This document shows positions 34,517 through 43,685 of a stretch of 50,285 nt of DNA, one piece after another. Below the pieces are notes generated by a model. It did no database searches, was not told the origin of the DNA, and saw nothing but the letters and a program-made list of their open reading frames with translations. Position 1 is the first letter of the stretch. Every line of letters begins with the position of its first letter. A program made the translations under genes and the position numbers. The DNA comes from an uncultured Archangium sp. (GTDB taxonomy: Bacteria > Myxococcota > Myxococcia > Myxococcales > Myxococcaceae), in the NCBI GenBank assembly GCA_903905455.1, contig CAIVGN010000196.1, positions 1 through 50,285 of the forward strand, in the 5' to 3' direction.

Positions 34517-35395
34517 TCAGCACCCGGGCGCCTGCGCACGACGACGCGCCAGCCACGCGCCGACCGCGAGGAGCAGCGGCACTGGCACCGCGCTGCAGCC
34601 CCCGTCAGTGCTCCCGGAACCACCGCCCGTGCTGCCGCTGCCCCCGCCCGTCGAAGCGCTGCCCCCGCCACCGCCCGAGCCCGAGGCGCTGACCGTCACG
34701 GTGTACGTCGAGGTCGCGGCGCCCGGGTTCAGGGTCGCGGTGATGGTCAGCGTGCCGGCCTGCGTGGGCGTCAGCTGCAGCGACTTGAAGCCTGCCGAGG
34801 GGCAGCTGCTGTTCGAGGGAAAGTCGCTGGGCCCGAAGGTCTGCGTGGACGTCGCGAGGCCCGCGCCCGACGTGGTCACCTCCACCGTCTCGCTGCCCCT
34901 GGGCGCGGCCGTCACGAGGATGAAGGCCTGCTCGCCCACCTTCGCCGTCTGGTCGCCGCTGAAGGACGGAGGAATCGAGATGATCCCCGACTCGGGTTGG
35001 ATGAACCCCCCCTGGCCGATGGCCAGCGAGCCCCCGCACCAGCACGTCACGCCGTTGGCGCGCGCGGTGATCCGCGAACCCGCGGGCGGCGAGCTCACCC
35101 TGGTGGCGCTCCCCGTGGGGTCGACGTCGGCGAAGAGGTTGGCCAGGCCGATGAGACACAAGCCCGTGCTGGGCTCCGAGGCGAAGTAGCCGTCGATGTA
35201 GCCCGTGCTCCCGTAGTGAGGTCCCGGCGCGGAGGCGGTGCAGCTCAGCGCGCACGTCAGGTCGAGATTGAAGCGCACCTGCGGCGTGCCGAACTGGTCG
35301 AAGTTGACGAACGTACCGCTCAGGGTGCCGGCAATGTCGGCACCGAGAGAAACGCTGGAGATGAGCATCACCGCGGAAAAGAGGAGGGAGCGCAT
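34517..35395 (-). CDS. Exported protein with MYXO-CTERM-like sorting tail
   Basis: 292 residues. Sec signal (LFSAVMLISSVSLGA), then a beta-rich domain with Cys pairs (LDLTCALSCTA, VTCWCGGSLAIGQGGF) and an Ig-like part (TPTQAGTLTITATLNPGAAT). A linker of GGGGGSASTGGGSGSTGGG leads to DGGCSAVPVPLLLAVGAWLA and RRRAQAPGC. The Gly-Cys before a hydrophobic helix and Arg cluster matches the MYXO-CTERM surface-sorting signal; the extra C-terminal Cys is unusual. ATG 35395 begins the signal. Confidence 0.78.
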   Translation of the reverse strand: MRSLLFSAVMLISSVSLGADIAGTLSGTFVNFDQFGTPQVRFNLDLTCALSCTASAPGPHYGSTGYIDGYFASEPSTGLCLIGLANLFADVDPTGSATRVSSPPAGSRITARANGVTCWCGGSLAIGQGGFIQPESGIISIPPSFSGDQTAKVGEQAFILVTAAPRGSETVEVTTSGAGLATSTQTFGPSDFPSNSSCPSAGFKSLQLTPTQAGTLTITATLNPGAATSTYTVTVSASGSGGGGGSASTGGGSGSTGGGSGSTDGGCSAVPVPLLLAVGAWLARRRAQAPGC

Positions 35396-35424
35396 GGGCC
35401 ACACCCTGCCACTTCTCGCTGCTT

Positions 35425-36306
35425 TCAGCTCGCCGCGCCGCGAAACGCCTCGACGAGGAAGTCGCGGAACGCCGCGACCTTCCGGGGGAGCTGCCGGGCC
35501 GTGGGGTAGATCAAATACAGCGCCCCGATGACGTGCGACCACCCCGGGAGCACGCGCACCAGGCGGCCGTCGGCGACATCCTGCGCGGCGTGCGACTGGG
35601 GCAGCAGCCCGATGCCGGCGCCCGCCACCAGCATGCTGCGCAGGAAGCCGAACTCGTTGACCGCGATGCGCGCCGAGGTGAACGCGAGCTGCAGCGCAGC
35701 CGGTCGCAGGGGGGCGGCCTTCAACGAAGGCGCGTGCGCAGCCAGTTCGTGGGTGCCGACGTCTTCGGTGGTCTCCGGCGTGCCGCGGCGCGCGAGGTAC
35801 GTCGGCGCCGCGTACAGGTGGAGTTGCCCGTTGGTGAGCTTGCGCGCCGTGAGCGCGTCGCCCCTGAGGCTCGGGGTGCCGCGCAGCGCGACGTCGAAGC
35901 CCTCGCGCACCAGGTCCACCTTGCGCGACGAGAGCTCGAGATCGAGGCGCACGCGCGGGTAACGCTGGGCGAAGTGCACCGCCGCGGCGCCGAAGAGGTC
36001 TCCGCTCGCCAGGGGGGCGCTGATGCGCAGCGTGCCCTCGGGTTGATCCGCCGCGGTGCCCAGCAGGCGCGTGGCTTCTCCCAGGCCGGCCACGTGCGGC
36101 GCCACGGCGTCGAAGAAGCGCCGCCCCTCTTCGGTGAGCGTGAAGGACCGCGCCGCCCGGTACAGCAACGGCACCCCCGTCTTCGCCTCGAGCCGCGCGA
36201 TGGCCCGCGAGAGCGTGGACTTGGGCACCTCCAGCTTGCGTGCCGCGGCGGCCAGCGTTCCGGCCTCGGCCACCTGGGCGAAGAGCTCGATTTCATCGAA
36301 GAGCAT
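35425..36306 (-). CDS. LysR-family transcriptional regulator
   Basis: 293 residues. HTH in AGTLAAAARKLEVPKSTLSR, then AIARLEAKTGVPLLYRAARS. The effector domain contains GTLRISAPLASGDLFGAAAV, REGFDVALRGTPSLRGDALT and GAGIGLLPQSHA. AGGAGA lies 7 bp before ATG 36306. It is divergent from a small membrane-protein gene with a palindrome between them, so it probably regulates that gene. Confidence 0.92.
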   Translation of the reverse strand: MLFDEIELFAQVAEAGTLAAAARKLEVPKSTLSRAIARLEAKTGVPLLYRAARSFTLTEEGRRFFDAVAPHVAGLGEATRLLGTAADQPEGTLRISAPLASGDLFGAAAVHFAQRYPRVRLDLELSSRKVDLVREGFDVALRGTPSLRGDALTARKLTNGQLHLYAAPTYLARRGTPETTEDVGTHELAAHAPSLKAAPLRPAALQLAFTSARIAVNEFGFLRSMLVAGAGIGLLPQSHAAQDVADGRLVRVLPGWSHVIGALYLIYPTARQLPRKVAAFRDFLVEAFRGAAS

Positions 36307-36320
36307 GGGCGGTCTCCTTG

Positions 36321-36336
36321 GTTGCCTGAACGCAAC
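36321..36336. promoter_or_regulatory. Candidate LysR box
   Basis: GTTGC (36321-36325) and GCAAC (36332-36336) form an interrupted palindrome 15 bp upstream of the LysR start; another GCAAC follows at 36372-36376. The spacing suits a LysR recognition half-site pair. Position in the divergent promoter supports it; binding is inferred. Confidence 0.45.
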
Positions 36337-36459
36337 TGCAGGGTGAAGTTTTGCCGTCTTGTCGCAAATGAGCAACCTGCGCACTGTGTCTTCGTTCGGT
36401 GGTCACCCGGGTCGCGAGCACTCCCGCTCGCCCGTGGCGCACGCCGGCAGGAGGCAGTC

Positions 36460-36981
36460 ATGGTGTCCGCCAGGGAAGCACCCGCGCTGGGTCTCGCAGG
36501 GAAGATCGGCGCTGGCTTGTTCGCGGTGTGGGGCGTGTTGCACGTGTGGGTCGGCGTCGAGGGGGCGCGCCAGTACCTGGTGAACGGCACCAAGGGCCTG
36601 TGGACCATGTTCCTCGGGGGCTCCAACGCGCCCGTTGCCGCGTACCAGCACAGCACCGACCTCGTGACCTCCACCGTGCAAGGTCACCTGGCGCTCAACT
36701 TCGTGATCGACGTCGGCGCTTCCGGCCTGCTGGGGCTCGCGCTGGCGTGGATGATCTGGAAGCAGTCTTCCTGGGCGGCGTACTTCCTGGGCGTGGTGGT
36801 CATCGGGGTCATCGACAACGCGTTCCTCTTCACCCAGGTCGTGCCTGGCCTCATCGCGTTCAGCCCGGAGACCCTCGGGGGCCCGGCCATCTGGCTCGCG
36901 GCCTGCCTCGTCACGCCCTTCGGCCTGCCCCCGCTCTTCAAGTCCTCCGCGGCGCCGCTCCCCCGCGGCACGACGGCGTGA
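36460..36981 (+). CDS. Four-helix integral membrane protein of unknown function
   Basis: 173 residues. Hydrophobic segments at about 15-35 (GAGLFAVWGVLHVWVGVEGA), 75-100, 105-125 (AAYFLGVVVIGVIDNAFLF) and 140-160 (AIWLAACLVTPFGL) indicate four membrane helices. There is no obvious catalytic motif and I do not recognise a family. AGGAGG about 5 bp before ATG 36460 sets the start. Its divergent LysR neighbour suggests it is an inducible transporter-like or stress membrane protein, but this is only context. Confidence 0.75.
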   Translation: MVSAREAPALGLAGKIGAGLFAVWGVLHVWVGVEGARQYLVNGTKGLWTMFLGGSNAPVAAYQHSTDLVTSTVQGHLALNFVIDVGASGLLGLALAWMIWKQSSWAAYFLGVVVIGVIDNAFLFTQVVPGLIAFSPETLGGPAIWLAACLVTPFGLPPLFKSSAAPLPRGTTA

Positions 36982-37031
36982 CGGCGCGCAGAACGCGCCC
37001 GGGGTGACGTTTCAGGTCATGGTCGCGGCCC

Positions 37032-38501
37032 ATGCGCCGCCTCCTCTTCCTGTCGCTCGCCCTCTTCGCTTCCTTCGCCGCCGCGCGTGACGTCCGCGTC
37101 ACCACCGAGCCCCAACTGCGCGCGGCCCTCGCGGCGGCGCAGCCCGGGGACGTCATCACCCTGGCAGACGGCACCTATGCGCTGACCTCGAAGCTCTCCT
37201 GCGTCGCCACCGGCACGCAGGCCTTGCCCATCGTGGTGCGCGGCGAGACGCCGTGGGGCGCCACCCTCGAGTCGAACACCCTCATCGCCATCGGCGTCAG
37301 CGCGCCGTTCTGGCGCTTCGAGGACTTCGCGATGCGCGGGGTGTGCGCCGACGACTCCAACTGCGAGCACGCGTTCCAGGTCACGGGCCGCGCCACCGAC
37401 GTGGTGCTGCGCCGCCTGCGCCTCGTCGACTTCAACGCCCAGCTCAAGGTCAACGCCACGCCCGCGGGTGACGGAGGCTACGACATGCCGCACCGGGGCC
37501 TCGTCGAACGCTGCGAGGTCTACGACACGCGCCCGCGCAACACGGCCAACCCGGTCACCAAGCTGAACATCGACACCGGCGACGACTTCGTGGTGCGCGA
37601 CAACGTCATCCGAGACTTCTCGAAGAACGGCGGAAACTTCACCAGCTACGGCAGCTTCATGAAGTCCGGCGGCAAGCGCGGGCTCTACGAGCGCAACCTC
37701 GTGCTGTGCAAGAGCGGCGGCCAGGCCATGAGCGACGTGCGCCTCGGGCTCTCGTTCGGAGGGGGCGGCACCGGCAACCAGTTCTGTGCCCCGGCCTTCG
37801 ACGCCAACGTGCCCTGCGCCGTGGAGCACGAAGACGGCGTGCTGCGGAACAACGTCATCGCCAACTGCAGCGACGTCGGCGTGTACCTGAACCGCGCGCG
37901 CAACACCTCGGTGCTGCACAACACCCTGGTGGGCACCACGGGCGTCGACTTCCGCTTCGACACCACCAGCGGCCGGGCCGTGGGCAACCTGCTCACCTCC
38001 GCGGTGCGCACCCGTGACGCGGCCACCATGACCGCGACGCAGAACGTGACCGGCGTGTCCCTCGCCACCTTCGACGCGGCCTACGCGAGCGCGCTGAGCG
38101 GCGACCTGCGCGTGCGCGGCTCGGTGGCGGCGTGGCTCGGCCAGGTGACGCCTCCGGCTGGCGTGACCGATGACTACTGCGCGCGGTTGCGCACCCCGAG
38201 CGCGTGGACCGCCGGGGCCCTGGAGCACGCGCTCGGTGAATGTGACGCGGGCGTGGCCGACGCCGGGGCGGGTGGCGGGAGTGGTGGTGGTGGTGGCGGC
38301 TCGGCGACGGGTGGGAGTGGTGGTGGCGCGGCCTCCGGTGGGGGTGGCGGAAGCAGCGACCCGGTCACCGGCGGTGGTGACGGCGCTGTCGACGCAGGCC
38401 CCGGGGTGGACACGCCCCTGACCGGCTGTGGCTGCTCCTCGCTGGACAGCCTGGGCTTCCTGGCTGCGCTGGCCCTGCTGCGAGCGCGCCTCTCTCGCTG
38501 A
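37032..38501 (+). CDS. Secreted beta-helix protein, PL6/chondroitinase-B-like, with MYXO-CTERM tail
   Basis: 489 residues. Signal peptide LFLSLALFASFAAA. The start RDVRVTTEPQLRAALAAAQP then GDVITLADGTY is the classic opening of polysaccharide lyase family 6/right-handed beta-helix enzymes. Later turns include WRFEDFAMRGVC, HRGLVERCEVYDT, VVRDNVIRDFSKNGG and LRNNVIANCSDVGVYLNRAR. PL6 enzymes cleave alginate or dermatan; I could not confirm the calcium and Lys/Arg catalytic residues. A GGGSGGGGGGS-type linker leads to TGCGCSSLDSLGFLAALALL and RARLSR, a good MYXO-CTERM signal, so the protein is displayed on the cell surface. Confidence 0.8.
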   Translation: MRRLLFLSLALFASFAAARDVRVTTEPQLRAALAAAQPGDVITLADGTYALTSKLSCVATGTQALPIVVRGETPWGATLESNTLIAIGVSAPFWRFEDFAMRGVCADDSNCEHAFQVTGRATDVVLRRLRLVDFNAQLKVNATPAGDGGYDMPHRGLVERCEVYDTRPRNTANPVTKLNIDTGDDFVVRDNVIRDFSKNGGNFTSYGSFMKSGGKRGLYERNLVLCKSGGQAMSDVRLGLSFGGGGTGNQFCAPAFDANVPCAVEHEDGVLRNNVIANCSDVGVYLNRARNTSVLHNTLVGTTGVDFRFDTTSGRAVGNLLTSAVRTRDAATMTATQNVTGVSLATFDAAYASALSGDLRVRGSVAAWLGQVTPPAGVTDDYCARLRTPSAWTAGALEHALGECDAGVADAGAGGGSGGGGGGSATGGSGGGAASGGGGGSSDPVTGGGDGAVDAGPGVDTPLTGCGCSSLDSLGFLAALALLRARLSR

Positions 38502-38546
38502 CCCCCGTCGAAGTTCCCCCCCGAGGTGTGCGAGAACGGACCCCGG

Positions 38547-39905
38547 ATGCGGTTCCCCCTCCTCTTTCCCTGTGTGCTGCTCGCCGCGTGTGGGGTGGTG
38601 CCGCTCGAGTTCGAAGAGGACGCTGGCGCCAGCTTCCCGGTGGAGTCCCTGCCTGACGGCTCGGTGGCGCTCGCCTCCGACGCGGGCGTGGCCGTGACGC
38701 CTCCCGACGCGGGCCCCTCGGTGCTGGTGTACCCCCTGGACCGCAAGCACTCGCCGCTCACCGCGGAGGTCGTCACCCGGCTCCAGGCCATCGCCGCCCT
38801 CGCCCCTGCGAAGAAGGGCAACGTCTTCTCGAAGATCGGCGACTCGAACACCGTGAACGCGAGCTACCTGTCGTGCTTCGCCGGCGCGCAGGTCGACCTC
38901 GCGGGTCGCAGCTCGCTCGACGCGGTGCTGGCGCATTTCCGCGCGGGCCGGGTGGGCACCACGTCGCCCTTCGACCGCACCACGCTGGCCGCCACCGTCG
39001 GCTGGAGCGCCAGCGCCGCCAGCGCCGGCACGCCTTCCCCGTTGCAGCAGGAGCTCGACGCCGCCTCGCCGCGCTACGCCACGGTGATGTTCGGCACCAA
39101 CGACGTGGGCTTCGCCGACCCGGCCAGCTTCGGTCGCAACCTCTTCAGCCTCGTCGACACGCTCACCGCCCAGGGCGTGGTGCCGCTCATCACCTCCGTG
39201 CCCCCGCGCGATGACAGCGCGACGGCCGACGCCTGGGTGCCCCGCTACAACCTCGTCGCCCGCGGCGTGGCCCAGGCGCGCCAGGTGCCTTTCATCGATC
39301 TCCACCGCGAGCTGCAGGGCGTCACGGCACACGGCCTGGGCCCCGACGGCATCCACCTCAACGTCTTCCTCTCGGGCGGACCGCGCGGCTGCAACCTGAA
39401 CCCCGGGCCGCTCGACTTCGGGCACAACGCGCGCAACCTCGGCACCCTCGAGGCCCTCGCGCGCGCCTGGGCCGCGGTGGAGCAGGGCGCCCCGGCCGAC
39501 CTCACGGCCCCCCGCCGCCCCGGCACCGGCGTCCGCGGAGACGAGATCGCCGTCACCTCGCTGCCCTTCGTCGACACCCGCGACACGCGCACCGACGGCG
39601 CGGCGCGTCTCGACAGCTACCCGGGGTGCGGCTCGACCACCAACGAAGGGGGCCGCGAGGTGCTCTACCGCCTCGAGCTCACCCAACCCACCAACCTGCG
39701 CGTGGTGGTGGTCTCGCTGGGCAACGCCGACATCGACGTGCACCTCCTGTCGGACCCCGGCTCGGGCCAGTCCTGCATCGCGCGCCACGACAAGTTCCTC
39801 ACCCGGCAGCTCGCGGCCGGTACGTACTGGCTGTCGCTCGACACCTACCAGGCGCCCACCGGCCCGCTCGCCGGCGAGTACCTCGTGGGCGTGCTCGCCG
39901 AGTGA
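38547..39905 (+). CDS. SGNH/GDSL-hydrolase lipoprotein
   Basis: 452 residues. Lipobox LLAAC (Cys15). SGNH blocks are visible: KIGDSNTVN (nucleophile Ser100), MFGTNDVGF (Asn185) and GPDGIHLN (Asp267, His270). It should hydrolyse an ester, for example of acetylated polysaccharide or lipid. After about residue 320 a C-terminal domain (REVLYRLELTQPTNLRVVVV, DIDVHLLSD, GTYWLSLDTYQ) resembles a bacterial pre-peptidase (PPC) beta-sandwich. It follows the beta-helix gene by 45 bp, so a joint role in polysaccharide processing is plausible. ATG 38547 is chosen as the start of the signal. Confidence 0.85.
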   Translation: MRFPLLFPCVLLAACGVVPLEFEEDAGASFPVESLPDGSVALASDAGVAVTPPDAGPSVLVYPLDRKHSPLTAEVVTRLQAIAALAPAKKGNVFSKIGDSNTVNASYLSCFAGAQVDLAGRSSLDAVLAHFRAGRVGTTSPFDRTTLAATVGWSASAASAGTPSPLQQELDAASPRYATVMFGTNDVGFADPASFGRNLFSLVDTLTAQGVVPLITSVPPRDDSATADAWVPRYNLVARGVAQARQVPFIDLHRELQGVTAHGLGPDGIHLNVFLSGGPRGCNLNPGPLDFGHNARNLGTLEALARAWAAVEQGAPADLTAPRRPGTGVRGDEIAVTSLPFVDTRDTRTDGAARLDSYPGCGSTTNEGGREVLYRLELTQPTNLRVVVVSLGNADIDVHLLSDPGSGQSCIARHDKFLTRQLAAGTYWLSLDTYQAPTGPLAGEYLVGVLAE

Positions 39906-40004
39906 CGTAGGTCCGTGGCCTACCAACAAAGTGTGATCGATGAGGCCCAGCGGGGGTCTTCGCCTTGGCCGACCGTCGTCCCCCTCTCTCGGAGCCTCCC
40001 ACAC

Positions 40005-42005
40005 ATGCGTTCACTGCTGATTCTCGCGCTCCTCGCGCTCGCCCCCGCGTGCGTCTGCAACAACGGCATCGCGGCCGACCCCGACGCAGGCGCCTCCTCG
40101 GGCGGCGGTGACGGCACCACCGGCGGAGGCACGGGCACCGGCGGCGGAAGCGCGCTGCTCGACGACGGCGGCCTGTCGTGCGGTAACGCTGGAGAACTCT
40201 GTTGTGCCGGTAACACCTGCGGCGCCGGAGGCTGTTGCCTGGGCAACACCTGCGTCGCGGCCGGCGCCTCGTGCGGCGGGGCCATGGGCGTGTGCACCAA
40301 CGGCAGCTGCGGCACCTGCGGCGGCATCGGCGAGGCGTGCTGCGCCGGCCAGAGCTGCACCGCGGCCGGCAGCACCTGCGCGGGCGGCAACTGCGCGACC
40401 TGTGGCGGGCTCGGCGAGGTGTGCTGCGGCAACAACAGCTGCACCGCGGCCGGCGCGACCTGCCGCAACAACACCTGCACCGTGTGCGGCGGTCCCGGCG
40501 AGACCTGCTGCGCCAACCGGCAGTGCGACCTGGGCAGCGTCTGCTCCGGGCAGAACCCGTCCACCTGCGCCCTGTGTGGCGGGCCTGGCCAGCCGTGCTG
40601 CGCCGCGGGCACCTGCGGTGGTGGCGGCTGCTGCGTCAACAACGCCTGCGTCGGCGCGGGCTCGACCTGCACCGGCATCGGCGGCGCCTGCGCCAACGGG
40701 AGCTGCGGCACCTGCGGCGGCTTGACCCAGACCTGCTGCCCCGGCGGGGCCTGCACCGCGGGCGCGACCACCTGCTCGGCGGGCACCAGCTGCGTGACGT
40801 GCGGCGGCGCCGGCCAGCCGTGCTGCGGCAACGCCACCTGCACGGCCGCGGGCACCGCCTGTTCCCAGGGCGCGTGCGCGGCCTGCGGTGGTCCCGGCGA
40901 GCCCTGCTGTCCGGGGGCCGTGGCGTGCGGCGCCAACACCGTGTGCGGCGGCAACAATCGCTGCCAGGCCTGCGGCGGCGTCGGGGAACCCTGCTGCGCG
41001 GGCGCGGCGTGCACCGGCGGCTGCTGCGACACGCGCGGCAACTCGGTGTGCCTCGCCAGCGGTTCGACCTGCGGCGGCGGTGACCTGTGCGCGGCCACCG
41101 GCCAGTGCGCGGGCTGCGGCGGTCTCGGCCAGCCGTGCTGTGGCGGCACCAGCTGCAACGGCGCGACGCTCGCGTGCGGTGGCGGCCTGTGCGGCCCCTG
41201 CGGCGGCGCCGGCCAGGCGGCCTGCGGTGGCACCACCTGCAACAACGGCACGTGCCTCGACGCGGCGAGCTCGACCTGCCTCGCGGTGGGCGCCAACGGC
41301 CCCGGCGGCACCACGGTGTGCCAGGGCGGTACGTTGACGGCGTGCGGCGGCGCAGGTCAGCCGTGCTGCGAGAACTCGGCGTGCGGCGCCGGCGGCTGCT
41401 GCGCGGGCACCACCTGCGTGGCCTCGGGCGCGACCTGTGGCACCAACCTCGGCACCTGCACCGCGGGCGCGTGCTCGCAGTGTGGCGGCGCCGGGGCGAA
41501 CGCCCAGTGCTGCGCCGCTGGGGGCAACGCGGCCGACTTCTGCACCGCCAGCGGCCTCGCCTGCGACGGCAACGGCTGCACCACGTGTGGTGGGCCGGGC
41601 CAGCCGTGCTGCAACGGCAACACCTGCGCGGGCGCCGGCTGCTGCGACCAGAACAACCGCACCTGCACCGCCTCGGGCGCGCAGTGCGGCGGCGGCGCGG
41701 GCATCTGCGTGGGCGCGGGCTGCCTCTCGGCCACCGTGGCCTGCGGTCGCCTCGGCCAGCCCCCGTGCGGCAATGGCGTGGGCTGCACCGCCCCGAACAC
41801 CGTGGCCAACAACAACACCTGCGTGGCCTGCGGCGGCACGGGCCAGCGCTGCTGCGGCGGCTCCGGCGGCCGCTACTGCGGGGCCGGCGACGTGTGCAAC
41901 GGCAACACCCAGTGCGAGGCCTGCGGTGGGCAAGGCCAGCTGTGTTGCCTGGGCCGCTTCTGCGGCACCGGCACGTGCAGCCAGCAGACGGCGCGCTGCC
42001 CCTGA
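40005..42005 (+). CDS. Cysteine-rich repeat lipoprotein
   Basis: 666 residues, about one residue in five to six being Cys. Lipobox LALAPAC, then a Gly/Thr/Ser linker (GGGDGTTGGGTGTGGGS). The rest is built of more than fifteen imperfect units of the form CGGxGxPCCxxxxCxxxGxxCxxxxC, about 30-35 residues each (CGGPGQPCCNGNTCAGAGCC, CGGLGEVCCGNNSC). Regular CC and CxxC spacing suggests a disulfide rod or knot array on the cell surface. It has no catalytic features. A strong hairpin follows the stop. ATG 40005 begins the signal. Confidence 0.8.
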   Translation: MRSLLILALLALAPACVCNNGIAADPDAGASSGGGDGTTGGGTGTGGGSALLDDGGLSCGNAGELCCAGNTCGAGGCCLGNTCVAAGASCGGAMGVCTNGSCGTCGGIGEACCAGQSCTAAGSTCAGGNCATCGGLGEVCCGNNSCTAAGATCRNNTCTVCGGPGETCCANRQCDLGSVCSGQNPSTCALCGGPGQPCCAAGTCGGGGCCVNNACVGAGSTCTGIGGACANGSCGTCGGLTQTCCPGGACTAGATTCSAGTSCVTCGGAGQPCCGNATCTAAGTACSQGACAACGGPGEPCCPGAVACGANTVCGGNNRCQACGGVGEPCCAGAACTGGCCDTRGNSVCLASGSTCGGGDLCAATGQCAGCGGLGQPCCGGTSCNGATLACGGGLCGPCGGAGQAACGGTTCNNGTCLDAASSTCLAVGANGPGGTTVCQGGTLTACGGAGQPCCENSACGAGGCCAGTTCVASGATCGTNLGTCTAGACSQCGGAGANAQCCAAGGNAADFCTASGLACDGNGCTTCGGPGQPCCNGNTCAGAGCCDQNNRTCTASGAQCGGGAGICVGAGCLSATVACGRLGQPPCGNGVGCTAPNTVANNNTCVACGGTGQRCCGGSGGRYCGAGDVCNGNTQCEACGGQGQLCCLGRFCGTGTCSQQTARCP

Positions 42006-42029
42006 GGCGCCGCTGAGCTGACGTCCTGC

Positions 42030-42062
42030 GGAGGCGGTGGAGCGAGGTGCTCCGCCGCCTTC
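42030..42062 (+). terminator. Intrinsic terminator after the Cys-rich gene
   Basis: A 14-bp stem (42030-42043 with 42049-42062, including two G-T pairs) and a five-base GAGGT loop, 24 bp after the stop, followed by a T-rich stretch (GTTCGTTTCGG). Stable and well placed. Confidence 0.75.
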
Positions 42063-42236
42063 GTTCGTTTCGGCGCCTCGGCCTCGACCTCCGGGGCGGC
42101 GAATCGAAGCCTGCGCGCAACTTCGCTCGTTGACCTGGGCAGGATGCGCGCTCGCCGCGCATCTGGTCCGACTCGACCTCGGCCCCCCCCCCGTGAGGCG
42201 GCGACGGCGACCGGCGCCCGGACTAACATCGCGCGC

Positions 42237-43685
42237 ATGTCATGGGCCTCTCTGGAAGGCCGCCTCGAAGCCATGGGGCGGGCGTACCCGCAACTGAAGT
42301 CGCTGCTGCCGAAGCTCGGTCACTTCGTTCGCGAAGCCTCCGACACCTCCCTCGAACGCATCAACGTGCTCGGGTGGGCGAAGGGCGAGGGCGTCAGCGA
42401 AGGCGACGCGCTCGACCTCTTTCTCTGCGCCAGCCACGCGGGGATCTTCGATCTCGCGTGGAACCTCATGTGCCCTGCCTGTGGGCTCCACGTCGCGACG
42501 AAGGGCGCGCTGCAGCAGCTCGAGCGCAGCGCGGTGTGCAACTTCTGCCGGCGCCCGGTGACGGTCTCCCTCGATGACACCGTCGAGGCCTCCTTCACCG
42601 TGGCCGAAGCCGTTCGCAGGCTGCCCTCGACGCGGCTGGGCACGCTCGAAGAGGTGCGCGCTCACTTCACCGACGCCTTCTATTCCCGCAGCCTGATTCG
42701 CGGGCCGATGCACCAGGCCATCGCCGACTCGATGGAGCGCATGGCGTGGATCGCACCCGAGGCCAGCGCGGTGTTCGACCTCGAGCTCACCGAGGGTTCC
42801 TATGCGCTGGTCGGGGCGAACCAGCACGCCATCGCGCACCTCGAGGCGGGGCCGGGTGGGGCGGCGGTGCAGTCGGTCGAGATCATCGACGGGCACCTCG
42901 TCGGCACCAGCACCCTGGCCACGGGAAAGGTGCGGCTCACCGTCCGCAACCGCACCCGGCACCCCGCGCTGATGCTCTGGTCCTCGACGGAGTGGGCGAA
43001 GACCTTTGACTGGGCCTCACACGTCATCGCCTTCATGCCCTTCGTCAGCGCCAAGCAGTTGCTCACCAACCAGACCTTCCGCGAGCTCTACCGCGCCCAG
43101 AGCGTCGGCACCGACGGCGGCATGCAGCTGCGCAGCCTCGCCATTCTCTTCACCGACCTCACCGCGTCGACCGAGCTCTACGAGCGCGTGGGCGACCTCC
43201 AGGCGCTCGCGCTGGTCCGTCGTCACTTCGAGGTGCTCGAGTCGGTCATCGCCCGCGAGCGGGGCGCGGTGGTCAAGACCATCGGCGACGCGGTGATGGC
43301 CAGCTTCGCCGAGCCCTCCCGAGCGCTCGCGGCCGCGGCCGCGATGCACGAAGAGATGGCGAAGCTCGAGGCGAGCGAGTCACTGACCCTGAAGATCGGC
43401 GTGCACGTGGGCTCGTGCGTGGCCATCGAGTCCAACCAGCAGCTCGACTACTTCGGCCGCACCGTCAACGTCGCCGCCCGCGTTCAGGCCAGGGCCGCCG
43501 CCGGCGAAGTGGTCACCACCCAGGACGTGTTCGACCACCCCGCGGCGCTGGAGATCGCGCGCACCCGCTTCGCCTCGTCCAACTCCGAGCGCTTGCATCT
43601 CAAGGGCATCGAGGGCGAGGTGCTGGTGCACCGCCTCCGGGCATTCGACGGCGCCGTTCGGGACCGCGCGACTGCGCCAGCGTGA
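42237..43685 (+). CDS. Class III adenylate/guanylate cyclase with DUF5939-like N-terminus
   Basis: 482 residues, cytoplasmic. The N-terminal part has a zinc-ribbon-like set CPAC (Cys79, Cys82) and CNFC (Cys101, Cys104) and continues as in DUF5939 cyclases. The catalytic domain starts near residue 298: AILFTDLTASTELYERVGD supplies the first metal Asp307, VVKTIGDAVMASF supplies Lys347 and metal Asp351, and TVNVAARVQ supplies Asn411 and Arg415 for transition-state binding. The catalytic set appears complete, so cAMP production is likely. No partner effector gene is adjacent, though a cNMP-binding protein is at 27054. Confidence 0.9.
   Translation: MSWASLEGRLEAMGRAYPQLKSLLPKLGHFVREASDTSLERINVLGWAKGEGVSEGDALDLFLCASHAGIFDLAWNLMCPACGLHVATKGALQQLERSAVCNFCRRPVTVSLDDTVEASFTVAEAVRRLPSTRLGTLEEVRAHFTDAFYSRSLIRGPMHQAIADSMERMAWIAPEASAVFDLELTEGSYALVGANQHAIAHLEAGPGGAAVQSVEIIDGHLVGTSTLATGKVRLTVRNRTRHPALMLWSSTEWAKTFDWASHVIAFMPFVSAKQLLTNQTFRELYRAQSVGTDGGMQLRSLAILFTDLTASTELYERVGDLQALALVRRHFEVLESVIARERGAVVKTIGDAVMASFAEPSRALAAAAAMHEEMAKLEASESLTLKIGVHVGSCVAIESNQQLDYFGRTVNVAARVQARAAAGEVVTTQDVFDHPAALEIARTRFASSNSERLHLKGIEGEVLVHRLRAFDGAVRDRATAPA

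Noticed and set aside
37017-40004. 995-residue open frame on the minus strand
   Set aside because: It is antisense to the beta-helix and SGNH genes, low-complexity (Arg/Ala/Gly/His/Val) and lacks any domain; an artefact of high GC.
40011-41933. 640-residue minus-strand Ala/Gly-rich frame
   Set aside because: Antisense of the Cys-rich lipoprotein gene; composition is that of a shadow frame.
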